64,000 nt of DNA from Chryseobacterium mulctrae (GTDB lineage Bacteria > Bacteroidota > Bacteroidia > Flavobacteriales > Weeksellaceae): the NCBI RefSeq assembly GCF_006175945.1, contig NZ_VAJL01000001.1:1-64000 (forward strand), written 5' to 3'. The notes under the pieces are model-generated. The model was not told the DNA's origin. It made no database searches and saw only the letters and a list, made by a program, of their open reading frames with translations. Position numbers and translations under genes: made by a program. Shown piece after piece: positions 35,509 through 43,933 of this stretch (its first letter is position 1; every line of letters starts with the position of its first letter).

Positions 35509-36512
35509 CCCATAAATACAGAAAGTTTATGAGATTATCAGCAAGTGAGAAATACGAAATTATTCAAGAAGTTACTACGAGTGAAATTGGTGTAAAACGA
35601 ACCTTGGAAAGCTTTGGGATTGCAAGAAGTACTTTCTATAAGTGGTATCAGAAATACCTTGAAAACGGCTACGATGGCTTGGAAACGTCCAAAAGAACAT
35701 CTAAAAGACAATGGAATAGCATTCCGGAAGAACAAAAAGATTTGGTAGTAGAAATCGCTTTGGAACATACAGAACTTTCCTCAAGAGAACTGGCGCACAA
35801 AATTACCGATGAACAAGGTATTTTCATCTCAGAATCCAGTGTTTACAGGATTTTGAAGCAACGGGATTTAATCCCTGCACCGAATCATTTTTTACTTTCA
35901 GCAGCAAATGAATTTAAGGATAAGACAGAATTTGTGCATCAAATGTGGCAAACAGATTTCACTTATTTTAAAGTGATTGGTTGGGGTTGGTACTATCTGA
36001 GCACTGTTTTAGACGACTACAGCAGGTATATCATCCACTGGGAACTCTGTGATTCGATGAAGGCTGAAGATGTGAAAAGAACAGTAAATACAGCGATTGA
36101 AAAAGCAAAATTAAAGTCTAAAGCCAAACCGAAATTACTCTCAGACAATGGTTCCTGCTACATATCAAACGAACTCAGAACCTACCTGAAAGACGATTTG
36201 AAGATGAAGCAGGTTCACGGAAAGCCGATGCATCCGCAAACCCAAGGGAAAATAGAACGATACCACAGAACGATGAAAAATGTGGTAAAACTCAATCACT
36301 TCTATCATCCTGAAGAACTTGTGGAAGCTTTAGAAAAATTCGTAGAAAACTACAATAACAAGCGATATCACGAATCTTTGAAAAACCTTCCTCCAGCAGA
36401 TGTGTACTTCGGAAGATCTGAGCAAATTTTGGAAAAAAGAAGACAAATAAAATCGGATTCAATCCGAAAAAGAAGACAGTTGTATTTTCAACAGAAATTT
36501 ATAAATTTATAA
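35505..36512 (+). CDS. IS3 transposase OrfB (element A)
   Basis: The DDE integrase-type protein has catalytic motifs WQTDFTYFKV, LSDNGSCYIS and a Glu in HPQTQGKIERYHRTMK. The 335-aa frame opens at a TTG overlapping the orfA stop. In practice it is probably made as an OrfAB fusion through -1 frameshifting at the A8 run just upstream. An N-terminal helix-turn-helix (SFGIARSTFYKWYQKYLENG) precedes the core. Confidence 0.92.
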   Translation: MTHKYRKFMRLSASEKYEIIQEVTTSEIGVKRTLESFGIARSTFYKWYQKYLENGYDGLETSKRTSKRQWNSIPEEQKDLVVEIALEHTELSSRELAHKITDEQGIFISESSVYRILKQRDLIPAPNHFLLSAANEFKDKTEFVHQMWQTDFTYFKVIGWGWYYLSTVLDDYSRYIIHWELCDSMKAEDVKRTVNTAIEKAKLKSKAKPKLLSDNGSCYISNELRTYLKDDLKMKQVHGKPMHPQTQGKIERYHRTMKNVVKLNHFYHPEELVEALEKFVENYNNKRYHESLKNLPPADVYFGRSEQILEKRRQIKSDSIRKRRQLYFQQKFINL

Positions 36513-36594
36513 CCCTAAATACTCCTTAAGGATTTATTCCAAAATGTCCAAGTTAGTTTGAAGACGTACATAAAAATTTTAAATATTACTACCA

Positions 36595-37139
36595 TGACAA
36601 AACAAATCGTAATCGCAGCCTTAACTATCGGAGCAATCGTATTAGGAACTAACAATGTTCATGCTCAAAATGCAACCGCTACAACAACAGTAAACATTAC
36701 TCTGAACGATGTGATCTCTATCGATGCAGGAAGTACGGCAATCGGTAATACGGTTGACTTTAACTATGCTACTGCAGCAGACTATAACTCTGATCAAACA
36801 ATTAATAAAGCAAATTCTTTAAAAGTTACTTCAACGAAGAACTTTAATGTTAAAGTAAAAGCAGGAGGTGCTAATTTCATGAATGGAACTAACTTAATCC
36901 CTGTAAATGTTTTGACAATTAAAGCTGCTGCAGCTTCAGGAACAATGGGCGGAACAAAAAATACTGTCGTTTTATCTGCAACTGATCAAAATTTAGTTAC
37001 AAATGCTCCGCTTGGAAGCGCATTAACGTTGAATTTAGATTACACGATTCCTGCAGCAAAATCATCATCTTCAGATATCTTAGGTAAACCAGCAGGAACT
37101 TATACGCAAACAGTAACTTATACTGCGACTGCTTTATAA
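36595..37139 (+). CDS. Pilin-like secreted subunit 1
   Basis: ATG 36595 (MTKQIVIAALTIGAIVLGTN, then NVHAQ) gives a 181-aa protein with a type I signal peptide. The mature N-terminus (NATATTTVNITLNDVISI) alternates polar and hydrophobic residues like a donor strand. The C-terminus (GTYTQTVTYTATAL) alternates likewise. It differs from subunit 3 at only about four positions. With the PapD-like chaperone and usher-like genes downstream it is best read as a structural pilin-type subunit. It is not a FimA/Mfa type V pilin, which would have a lipobox. IS3 element A has replaced its native upstream leader. Confidence 0.7.
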
Positions 37140-37196
37140 TAAAGCATTATTTATATCATAAAAATTCAAGTATTAATTAAATAATTATAAGATAAT

Positions 37197-37526
37197 ATGC
37201 CGAATCTAATAAAAAAGCTATTGTTTTTACTTGAAATTGGTAATCATCAATTTGATAGCATTCTTTGGAAAACCAGTCCAGAAAAAAGAAAAACTCTTGT
37301 TAATGATATTTTTAAATTTAAAATTCCTATTGGGAAAAGCAAAAAAGAAATACGTGAACTTTTTGGACATGAGCCACATATTTATACTTCCATGATATGG
37401 TCTTATTCTGTTGAATCAGATAAATTTGGAAATACCCTTACGTCATTATCACTATACTTTAAAGACGAAATTGTAACAAGTATTAAGATTGAAAATAAAG
37501 AAGTAATATTTAATTATTTAAATTAA
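37197..37526 (+). CDS. Small hypothetical protein inserted between pilin genes
   Basis: The 109-aa product (MPNLIKKLLFLLEIGNHQFD) contains FKIPIGKSKKEIRELFGHEP and YFKDEIVTSIKIENKE, recalling the strand-helix pattern of SmpA/OmlA-like small proteins. It sits on about 410 bp flanked by two copies of the pilin gene's last 35 bases (37108-37142 and 37551-37583), so it seems to have entered the locus by recombination. It is unlikely to be a pilus component. Confidence 0.55.
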   Translation: MPNLIKKLLFLLEIGNHQFDSILWKTSPEKRKTLVNDIFKFKIPIGKSKKEIRELFGHEPHIYTSMIWSYSVESDKFGNTLTSLSLYFKDEIVTSIKIENKEVIFNYLN

Positions 37527-37550
37527 ATCTAAAAGCCTAAAAAAATTAAC

Positions 37551-37583
37551 AAACAGTAGCTTATACTGCGACTGCTTTATAAT
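37551..37583 (+). repeat. Orphan copy of the pilin gene 3' end
   Basis: CAAACAGTAGCTTATACTGC and the following bases through TTTATAATAA repeat the end of pilin gene 1 (37108-37142) with one mismatch. It may be the remains of a fourth pilin gene. Confidence 0.75.
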
Positions 37584-37610
37584 AAAAAAACACAACAATT
37601 ATATATACAG

Positions 37611-37643
37611 CTCTCAACACTTTCAAAATGTTGAGGGCTTTTT
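37611..37643 (+). terminator. Terminator after the first pilin region
   Basis: CTCAACA (37613-37619) pairs with TGTTGAG (37629-37635), followed by GGCTTTTTAT. It lies downstream of the orphan pilin 3' end. Confidence 0.65.
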
Positions 37644-37682
37644 ATTTAAGCTAAAAGTATCATTTTGTAGTTATTTTACTAC

Positions 37683-38610
37683 GAAGTCATCTCGACTTTC
37701 TTTTTTTAAATTTCCTAACAGCAATAACGATAAAAGCTAAATAATTAAATCCTATCCAGCTTGTTACTGTGGTGTCAAATCGGTTAAGTATTGATCTGAA
37801 GCTATCAAGCCAAGCATTAGTTCTTTCTATGGCATACCGCTCTTTGTACAATTGATGATCAAAGTAATGGTTATTTTCTGCATCTGAGTTTCTTTTATTG
37901 TGAGCAATATTAGCTATTATTCCCAATTCTAAAGCTTTCGACCGTAAGTTTTCAGCATCAAATCCTGCATCGAAATTCAGGAAAAGTCCGTCGAGTAAAA
38001 TACCGGATTGTTGTAAGAAATCTGTTATTTCTGCAAAATGCTTTTCAATATTAAATAGATCATTGTGATTTCCACACACAGGTATCGACATAGCTAAAGG
38101 TAATCCGTTTCTATCCGTCAGATATATAGCATTAGTTGTTTTGCGCTTCTTCCTGCCCTGATAACCAACTGCTTCACCTCCCTTTAACGCTGGTGTGTGA
38201 CTGCCGTCTACATCTCCACTGGATAAATCAATTTTTGATTTATTCTTTTGTAAAATGCCACTCCAACAAGCTTTCCATATTCCGGCTTTACACCATTGAC
38301 GATAATAGCCAAAAACCGTTTTATAATGAAGAGCCTCTTTACTAAATAATTCTAGTACCGGTAAAAGATACCATTGAAGGCCTGTTTTAAGTTTATATAA
38401 AATGCAGTTAATAATCTCGCAAATAGGAACTTTGGATTTAAAACCTCGTTTTCCAATGGGAATATAAGGCACGATTTCTAATTCTATTGTATCTTTGCTT
38501 AGTACTTTGTACAAGGGATAGGATTTTTTTTAGTTTAGCGACACTAATTTCCGAATCCCTTTTTTTATTTCAAATAACAAATAAATGTTTCTTTAAGTCA
38601 AGATGACTTC
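37683..38610 (-). mobile_element. IS5-family element (928 bp)
   Basis: Terminal inverted repeats GAAGTCATCTCGACTT (37683-37698) and AAGTCAAGATGACTTC (38595-38610) are flanked by a 3-bp target duplication, TAC (37680-37682 and 38611-38613). The unoccupied form of the target is visible upstream of pilin gene 3 (TTATTTTACTACATCAACTT near 39567), which confirms the boundaries to the base. Confidence 0.93.
37687..38514 (-). CDS. IS5-family DDE transposase
   Basis: The 275-aa transposase has an N-terminal DUF4096-like part (FKSKVPICEIINCILYKLKT). The DDE residues lie in DVDGSHTPALKGGE, NFDAGFDAENLRSKALELG and KERYAIERTNAWLDSF. It appears complete. It nearly fills the 928-bp element and belongs only to transposition. 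Confidence 0.92.
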   Translation of the reverse strand: MYKVLSKDTIELEIVPYIPIGKRGFKSKVPICEIINCILYKLKTGLQWYLLPVLELFSKEALHYKTVFGYYRQWCKAGIWKACWSGILQKNKSKIDLSSGDVDGSHTPALKGGEAVGYQGRKKRKTTNAIYLTDRNGLPLAMSIPVCGNHNDLFNIEKHFAEITDFLQQSGILLDGLFLNFDAGFDAENLRSKALELGIIANIAHNKRNSDAENNHYFDHQLYKERYAIERTNAWLDSFRSILNRFDTTVTSWIGFNYLAFIVIAVRKFKKRKSR

Positions 38611-38657
38611 TACATGAGCTTCCATTTTCAACTACAAAGAAATTTTTATCGCCACTG

Positions 38658-38665
38658 TAAATTTG
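38658..38665 (+). promoter_or_regulatory. Promoter box of pilin gene 2
   Basis: TAAATTTG fits TAnnTTTG, 51 bp before the start codon. The surrounding leader (CATTTTCAACTACAAAGAAA through AAAAGAGAACAATTAAACAAA) is conserved upstream of pilin gene 3. Confidence 0.55.
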
Positions 38666-38716
38666 CAGTATACAAAAGAGAACAATTAAACAAAATTAAA
38701 ATCAAATATTCCTGCC

Positions 38717-39262
38717 ATGAAAAAATCAATTGCAATCGCAGCTTTAACTATCGGAGCAACCATATTAGGAACTAATAATGTTCAGGCTCAAAATGCAACC
38801 GCAACAACAACAGTAAACATTAGCCTGAAAGATGTAATCTCAATCGATACAGGAAGTACAGCAATCGGTAATACAGTTGACTTTAACTATGCTACTGCAG
38901 CAGACTATAACTCTGATCAAACAATTAATAAAGCAAATTCTTTAAAAGTTACTTCAACAAAGAACTTTAATGTAAAAGTAAAAGCAGGGGGCGCTAATTT
39001 TATGAATGGAACCAATTTAATCCCTGTAAATGTTTTGACAATCAAAGCTGCTTCAGCTTCCGGAACAATGGGCGGAACAAAAAACACTGTCGTTTTATCT
39101 GCAACTGATCAAAATTTAGTTACTAATGCTCCACTAGGAAGTGCATTAACATTGAATTTAGATTACATGATTCCTTCAGCGAAATCATCATCTTCAGATA
39201 TCTTAGGTAAACCAGCAGGAACTTATACGCAAACACTTACGTATACAGCGACTGCTTTATAA
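38717..39262 (+). CDS. Pilin-like secreted subunit 2
   Basis: The 181-aa protein has a type I signal peptide (MKKSIAIAALTIGATILGTN, then NVQAQ). It is about 92 percent identical by eye to subunits 1 and 3, differing mostly in the signal region and at ISLKDVISIDTGST, LTIKAASASG and LDYMIPSAK. It keeps the donor-strand-like N-terminus and the YTATAL ending. It has its own conserved promoter leader and terminator, so it can be expressed separately. Near-identical copies would allow gene conversion or a dosage effect. Confidence 0.7.
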   Translation: MKKSIAIAALTIGATILGTNNVQAQNATATTTVNISLKDVISIDTGSTAIGNTVDFNYATAADYNSDQTINKANSLKVTSTKNFNVKVKAGGANFMNGTNLIPVNVLTIKAASASGTMGGTKNTVVLSATDQNLVTNAPLGSALTLNLDYMIPSAKSSSSDILGKPAGTYTQTLTYTATAL

Positions 39263-39301
39263 TATTTTTTTTCATATTAATATTTTGTGATTTGGTGTTC
39301 G

Positions 39302-39333
39302 AAGGCTTCCTAAAGGAGGCCTTTGATTTTTTA
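39302..39333 (+). terminator. Terminator after pilin gene 2
   Basis: AAGGCTTCCT (39302-39311) pairs with AGGAGGCCTT (39314-39323) with one mismatch, followed by a T-rich tract. Confidence 0.65.
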
Positions 39334-39410
39334 TGTATTGATACCGATATAGAGAAAATTCAAAATCCAGGAATAAGTATCCATCAGCTGTAAGTTAGAA
39401 TGTCACACAG

Positions 39411-39566
39411 TTGAGTTTTTCTCAGTATTTTAAATTTACGCCAAAGGGGGTTGCATCCAATGACAACAACGAATTTACTATGGTGAATGTACCCAATATA
39501 AAAAAAATGGATTTGTACAAAAATCTCCTCAATGTCATTAACAGCATATACAATAATCCGTGTAGT
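39411..39566 (+). pseudogene. Possible gene fragment before pilin gene 3
   Basis: The open frame from a TTG at 39411 encodes FSQYFKFTPKGVASNDNNEF and VNVPNIKKMDLYKNLLNVIN, which reads like real protein and recalls the N-terminal part of DUF4468-type proteins. It then runs into the conserved pilin leader. The fragment was probably cut when the pilin gene copy arose here. Confidence 0.3.
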
Positions 39567-39621
39567 TATTTTACTACATCAACTTCCATTTTCAACTACA
39601 AAGAAAATTTTTTCGCCGCCA

Positions 39622-39629
39622 TAAATTTG
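39622..39629 (+). promoter_or_regulatory. Promoter box of pilin gene 3
   Basis: TAAATTTG, same position relative to the gene and same leader as for pilin gene 2 (53 versus 51 bp before the start codon). Confidence 0.55.
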
Positions 39630-39683
39630 TAGTGTTCAAAAGAGAACAATTAAACAAAAATAAAAATTTTAAATATTACTACC

Positions 39684-40229
39684 ATGACAAAACAAATCGT
39701 AATCGCAGCCTTAACTCTTGGAGCAATCGTATTAGGAACTAACAATGTTCATGCTCAAAATACAACTGCTACAACAACAGTAAACATTACCCTGAACGAT
39801 GTGATCTCCATCGACGCGGGAAGTACAGCAATCGGTAATACGGTTGACTTTAACTATGTTACTGCAGCAGACTATAACTCTGATCAAACAATTAATAAAG
39901 CAAATTCTTTAAAAGTTACTTCAACAAAGAACTTTAACGTTAAAGTAAAAGCGGGAGGTGCTAATTTCATGAATGGAACTAACTTAATCCCTGTAAATGT
40001 TTTGACAATCAAAGCAGCTGCAGCATCCGGAACAATGGGCGGAACAAAAAACACTGTCGTTTTATCTGCAACTGATCAAAATTTAGTTACAAATGCTCCA
40101 TTGGGAAGTGCATTAACATTGAATTTGGATTATACGATTCCTGCAACGAAATCTTCATCTTCAGATATCTTAGGTAAACCAGCCGGAACTTATACGCAAA
40201 CAGTAACTTATACTGCAACCGCTTTATAA
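39684..40229 (+). CDS. Pilin-like secreted subunit 3
   Basis: The 181-aa protein is nearly identical to subunit 1 (differences such as LTLGAIV, NTTATT, NYVTAAD, PATKSS). It has the signal peptide, the alternating N-terminal strand and the C-terminal TYTATAL. It is the copy closest to the chaperone gene (80 bp) and has no terminator after it, so the chaperone, usher and adhesin genes probably share its transcript. Confidence 0.72.
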   Translation: MTKQIVIAALTLGAIVLGTNNVHAQNTTATTTVNITLNDVISIDAGSTAIGNTVDFNYVTAADYNSDQTINKANSLKVTSTKNFNVKVKAGGANFMNGTNLIPVNVLTIKAAAASGTMGGTKNTVVLSATDQNLVTNAPLGSALTLNLDYTIPATKSSSSDILGKPAGTYTQTVTYTATAL

Positions 40230-40309
40230 TATTTTTTTTAGTCTGTAAAGCTTTCTTTTGCTACGTTTTCAGTAGTTTTGGGGATCTTTATTTTTAAACA
40301 ATTTACACC

Positions 40310-41110
40310 ATGCGCAAGTTTATTTACCTTTTCATTTTCTTTATTCTTACAGGGTCTTCTTCAATTCTGGCACAAAGTATCTCTATGTCGCCTACGCGCT
40401 TGTTTTTTACCGGTAATCCGGGAGAAAAAGTGACAAAGACAGTCACGCTTCAAAACAGCTCGGAAAAAGATTATGTTTTTAATCTCAACTATAAAGATTG
40501 GGTTAGAGAAGAAGATGGAAATAAAGTTTATCTTGAAGCAGGAAGCTCAAAAACTTCTAATGCAGCTTGGGTCTCTACCTTAGAAAACTCAGTAACGGTT
40601 CCTGCGAGAAGTACAAAAGAGATTGTAGTAACCATGCAGATTCCGGCAAACGCATCAAAATCTACTGTTACAAACAGCATGTTATTTTTCACCCAACTTC
40701 CTCAGCAGGCAGATCAGGCTCGTATTCAGAACGGGATTGGTATTATTACCTTATTTGAGGTTGGGCTTCACATCTTTTATACACCACCAGGAAACCAGAC
40801 AAAAAGTTTGGATATTACCAATATTTCAGAAGTGAATAATGAGAATGCGGCAAACAAAAAAGTAGCAGTAAGCATCCATAACGATGGAAATACCATCAAT
40901 GATGCTACCGTTGAGTTTGAATTGACCAATACCGAAAGTGGTAAGGAAATAAAATTACCCGCAATTTCTATCTCAATGCTTCCCAATACCGATCAGACCG
41001 TTCAGTTTTCTTTACCGGAAAACATTTCAGGGAACTTTCTTGGTGTGGCTATTATCAAAATGGCAGGCTCAAATGATTTACGCGTAGGCGAAAAAAACTT
41101 TAAATTTTAA
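40310..41110 (+). CDS. PapD-like periplasmic chaperone
   Basis: The 266-aa secreted protein (signal MRKFIYLFIFFILTGSSSIL, then AQ) has the two-Ig-domain layout of fimbrial chaperones. Domain 1 starts SISMSPTRLFFTGNPGEKVT and has TVTLQNSSEKDYVF and VPARSTKEIVVTMQIP. Domain 2 starts around LDITNISEVNNENAANKK. In chaperone-usher systems such proteins fold pilin subunits by lending a strand. The closeness to pilin-like, usher-like and adhesin-like genes supports the same job here. It is 11 bp before the next gene's first possible start. Confidence 0.75.
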   Translation: MRKFIYLFIFFILTGSSSILAQSISMSPTRLFFTGNPGEKVTKTVTLQNSSEKDYVFNLNYKDWVREEDGNKVYLEAGSSKTSNAAWVSTLENSVTVPARSTKEIVVTMQIPANASKSTVTNSMLFFTQLPQQADQARIQNGIGIITLFEVGLHIFYTPPGNQTKSLDITNISEVNNENAANKKVAVSIHNDGNTINDATVEFELTNTESGKEIKLPAISISMLPNTDQTVQFSLPENISGNFLGVAIIKMAGSNDLRVGEKNFKF

Positions 41111-41121
41111 AAAACTAAGTC

Positions 41122-43923
41122 TTGAAACCACAAAATGGAATGCCGATATCAATCCTAAGAAGAACAATCTTATTTTTTGCAATTGTTCTTTTGCATTGTT
41201 CGTTTGCCTTTGCGCAGGAAAAAAAGGATATAGAAATCCATTTTGAAAACAACAATGTAGCTGTTGAAAAAGGTTCTACTTTTACTAATTTCCTGGTTAT
41301 TGAGAATAAAAGTTCTGAAGAAATTACCGTTCAGAATATTATGCCTGACGAAAAATATCCAGGTTTACTTTTCTATCCAAAAAATGACTTTACATTAGGT
41401 GCCGGTCAGTCTAAGAATCTTCCTGTGAAACTTATCGCCAATGTAGATTTTATGAAACTGAAATCCAATGAGATCAAATTCCAGGTTTCGTACACCACTC
41501 CAATGGTAACTAAAACTGAAAGTGCCTCATTCTTCGTTAGCAAAGACGAGAACAAAAACATCGCAATTTATACGGCATCGTATGAAAATTTCATTAATCC
41601 TAATTCTCCCGACTCCTCAATCCTGCTGATTGTAGAAAACCAAGGTTATAGTAAACGAACGGTTAAGATTGATTTGCAATCCATTCCTGATGGTTTGGAA
41701 ATGATACCAAAACAACAAGCACTATCTCTGGAAGGTTTAGAAAAACAAACGGTTGAGATCAAAATTACGGTCAGAAAACAGAATACGCTTTTCCCGGAAT
41801 TTAATATTAATGCAACCGCAACAGACCTGCTTAATAATGAAATTGTGGGAAGCAACACGCTATACTTAGTTATTTTATCAAACAACAGACAAATTGCCAG
41901 AGGAAACGAAGCGGTGAACGGAAGTAATTTTGCAGAAATTGCCTATAACGAAAACAGTTCAGGTTTTAATTTTCTTCAATTGAGAGGAAACACAACGTTT
42001 CGAGTGAATGAAAATTTGAAATCTCGTTTCAATATTGGTGCAGATTACTATCATGAAGAAGGCCTTTATAACCTATATGATACTTGGCTGGAACTGGAGA
42101 GAAAAAATACAGTATTGCGAGTTGGAAATGTTAATAGTAACGATTACGACTACCCCGTTTTTGGAAGAGGTGGGAAGCTTTCTACCAAATTTGGTAAAAA
42201 TAATCAGATTGAAGTTCTTGCGCTGGAAAATAATTACAACCTATATGGTACCTATTTCCAACAAACAGAAGGATCCAAAATAGTGGGTGGAAAATATAGT
42301 TTTGGGAATGCTAAATCCTTTACTGGGAAAGTATCCTATTTATTCGACCATGATCCGCGCTTTAACGTAGATACACAGGTAGCGAACGCAACAACATCAT
42401 TATTAATTAACGATAAACACACAATCCGTACTGAGTTAGGTTTCAGTAACGAAAAAGGTCTAGTGAACAAAGATGAAAACGCAGGAGCTTCAATGGGGGC
42501 CAATTACGAGGGAAAAATAGGGAAATGGGATATACAATCTCTTAATTCCTTTGCTACCAAAAGTTATGCGGGAATCAAAAGAGGATCTTTTTTTTCAAAT
42601 CAGCGAATCGGCCGACAATTTTCTGCTTCTCAGCGCGCTTTTATACAATATCAGAATTCACAGGTAGATCCGGAGTTCCTAAGTTTCCAGAGCACGCCAA
42701 TCCAACCTGATAACACGGCTAATTTACGTTATTATTTCAACAGTACAGAAGTGTTGGGATCAGGTTACCAGTTTGCTTTAAAGAAGTGGAATTTCCTACT
42801 GTCTCCAAAAATTGAAAAGCAGAAAACAGCCAATTTTTACACATCGCAGGAACTTTTTTCGTATCGAATGGAAGCCAACATAAGCACAACATTTGGCGCT
42901 CACGGATTGAACTGGACAGCAGAATATTCTTATTCAAAAGACAACAATAAGGACGATTGGTTCAACAGTCTGAGAACAACCTTGTCTTACAGGTATAAAT
43001 CTTTCTCCCTCAACGGAACGGCTCAGTGGAACGCAATTAATGTTTTTGATTTAAATTCTTATTACGATGTAGACCGTAATTTTGCCAACTACAATGTATA
43101 CGCCTCATATAATTTTCAGATGCTTAAAAATAATCTGAGCGGATCTTTAACGGCCGGAACTTACTATTCGGAACTTTATAAAAACTTAAACAGCAATATC
43201 AGTGGTAATCTGGAATATAAGATTTCGCCTTCATGGTCTTCAACAGGTTATTTTAATTTTTCCGGTTATAAATCTACGGCTTATGCAAGCAGTGGCAATT
43301 TTTACCAGTTCAGGTTTGGGATTAAAAAATATTTTGTCGCAGCTACGGCTCTCGGAAATCATAAAGTGACGTTCCAGTTATTTGAAGATAAAAATTCTAA
43401 TGGACTTCTAGAGACGGGTGAATCGGTTCTTGCCAATGAAATAGTGAAACTGGACAATTTTGTTGCACTAACAGATAAGAACGGAAAAGTAGTTTTTCAG
43501 AATGTACCTGAAGGTATCTACACGGTGAAGGTGAACGAAAATGCGGGTGCCCGATTAATGATGGATCCTGTAATTATGGTAAATAGCAATATCAACCGCA
43601 AAGTGGGTCTGGTAAAAAATAGTAAGGTAAGTGGGAAATTAACAGAGATCAAACAAGCCTACGATGTTTTGGAAACGGATGTAACCGGAATAGTGGTGTA
43701 TGCAAAAGGTGAAGATGGCGTGATTCATACCGCCGTGGTTAATCAAAAAAATGAGTTTGAGTTTTTCTTAAAAGAGGGAAAATACGACCTCTATATTGAA
43801 AATGACAAATACAGCTATACACAACCCAACCAAACTATTCAGGTAACAAAAGAAGGTTTTTCAAAAACTGTGGTTTTTGAATATAAGAAGAAAGACACCA
43901 CCATTAAGGTGAAAAAGTTTTAA
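41122..43923 (+). CDS. Usher-like outer-membrane protein of the pilus locus
   Basis: The 933-aa secreted protein starts at TTG 41122 or, more likely, ATG 41140 (MPISILRRTILFFAIVLLHC). Residues 35-255 look like tandem Ig/NEW3-type domains (VAVEKGSTFTNFLVIENKSS, QTVEIKITVRKQN). About 270-740 is an aromatic-rich stretch of amphipathic strands typical of an outer-membrane barrel. About 745-930 has two small transthyretin/SdrD-type domains (FQLFEDKNSNGLLETGE, GKYDLYIENDKYSY). It does not show the FimD plug sequence pattern, but the position between chaperone and adhesin argues for an usher-like pore. Confidence 0.65.
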   Translation: MKPQNGMPISILRRTILFFAIVLLHCSFAFAQEKKDIEIHFENNNVAVEKGSTFTNFLVIENKSSEEITVQNIMPDEKYPGLLFYPKNDFTLGAGQSKNLPVKLIANVDFMKLKSNEIKFQVSYTTPMVTKTESASFFVSKDENKNIAIYTASYENFINPNSPDSSILLIVENQGYSKRTVKIDLQSIPDGLEMIPKQQALSLEGLEKQTVEIKITVRKQNTLFPEFNINATATDLLNNEIVGSNTLYLVILSNNRQIARGNEAVNGSNFAEIAYNENSSGFNFLQLRGNTTFRVNENLKSRFNIGADYYHEEGLYNLYDTWLELERKNTVLRVGNVNSNDYDYPVFGRGGKLSTKFGKNNQIEVLALENNYNLYGTYFQQTEGSKIVGGKYSFGNAKSFTGKVSYLFDHDPRFNVDTQVANATTSLLINDKHTIRTELGFSNEKGLVNKDENAGASMGANYEGKIGKWDIQSLNSFATKSYAGIKRGSFFSNQRIGRQFSASQRAFIQYQNSQVDPEFLSFQSTPIQPDNTANLRYYFNSTEVLGSGYQFALKKWNFLLSPKIEKQKTANFYTSQELFSYRMEANISTTFGAHGLNWTAEYSYSKDNNKDDWFNSLRTTLSYRYKSFSLNGTAQWNAINVFDLNSYYDVDRNFANYNVYASYNFQMLKNNLSGSLTAGTYYSELYKNLNSNISGNLEYKISPSWSSTGYFNFSGYKSTAYASSGNFYQFRFGIKKYFVAATALGNHKVTFQLFEDKNSNGLLETGESVLANEIVKLDNFVALTDKNGKVVFQNVPEGIYTVKVNENAGARLMMDPVIMVNSNINRKVGLVKNSKVSGKLTEIKQAYDVLETDVTGIVVYAKGEDGVIHTAVVNQKNEFEFFLKEGKYDLYIENDKYSYTQPNQTIQVTKEGFSKTVVFEYKKKDTTIKVKKF

Positions 43924-43933
43924 ATTTAAAAGT

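Larger units (their letters stand above)
35118..36529 (+). mobile_element. IS3-family element A (about 1.4 kb)
   Basis: Imperfect terminal inverted repeats TTAAGGAGTGTTT (35118-35130) and AAATACTCCTTAA (36517-36529) enclose orfA and orfB. The exact ends may differ by a base or two, and no target duplication is obvious. Its right end cuts into the leader of the first pilin gene. Confidence 0.8.
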
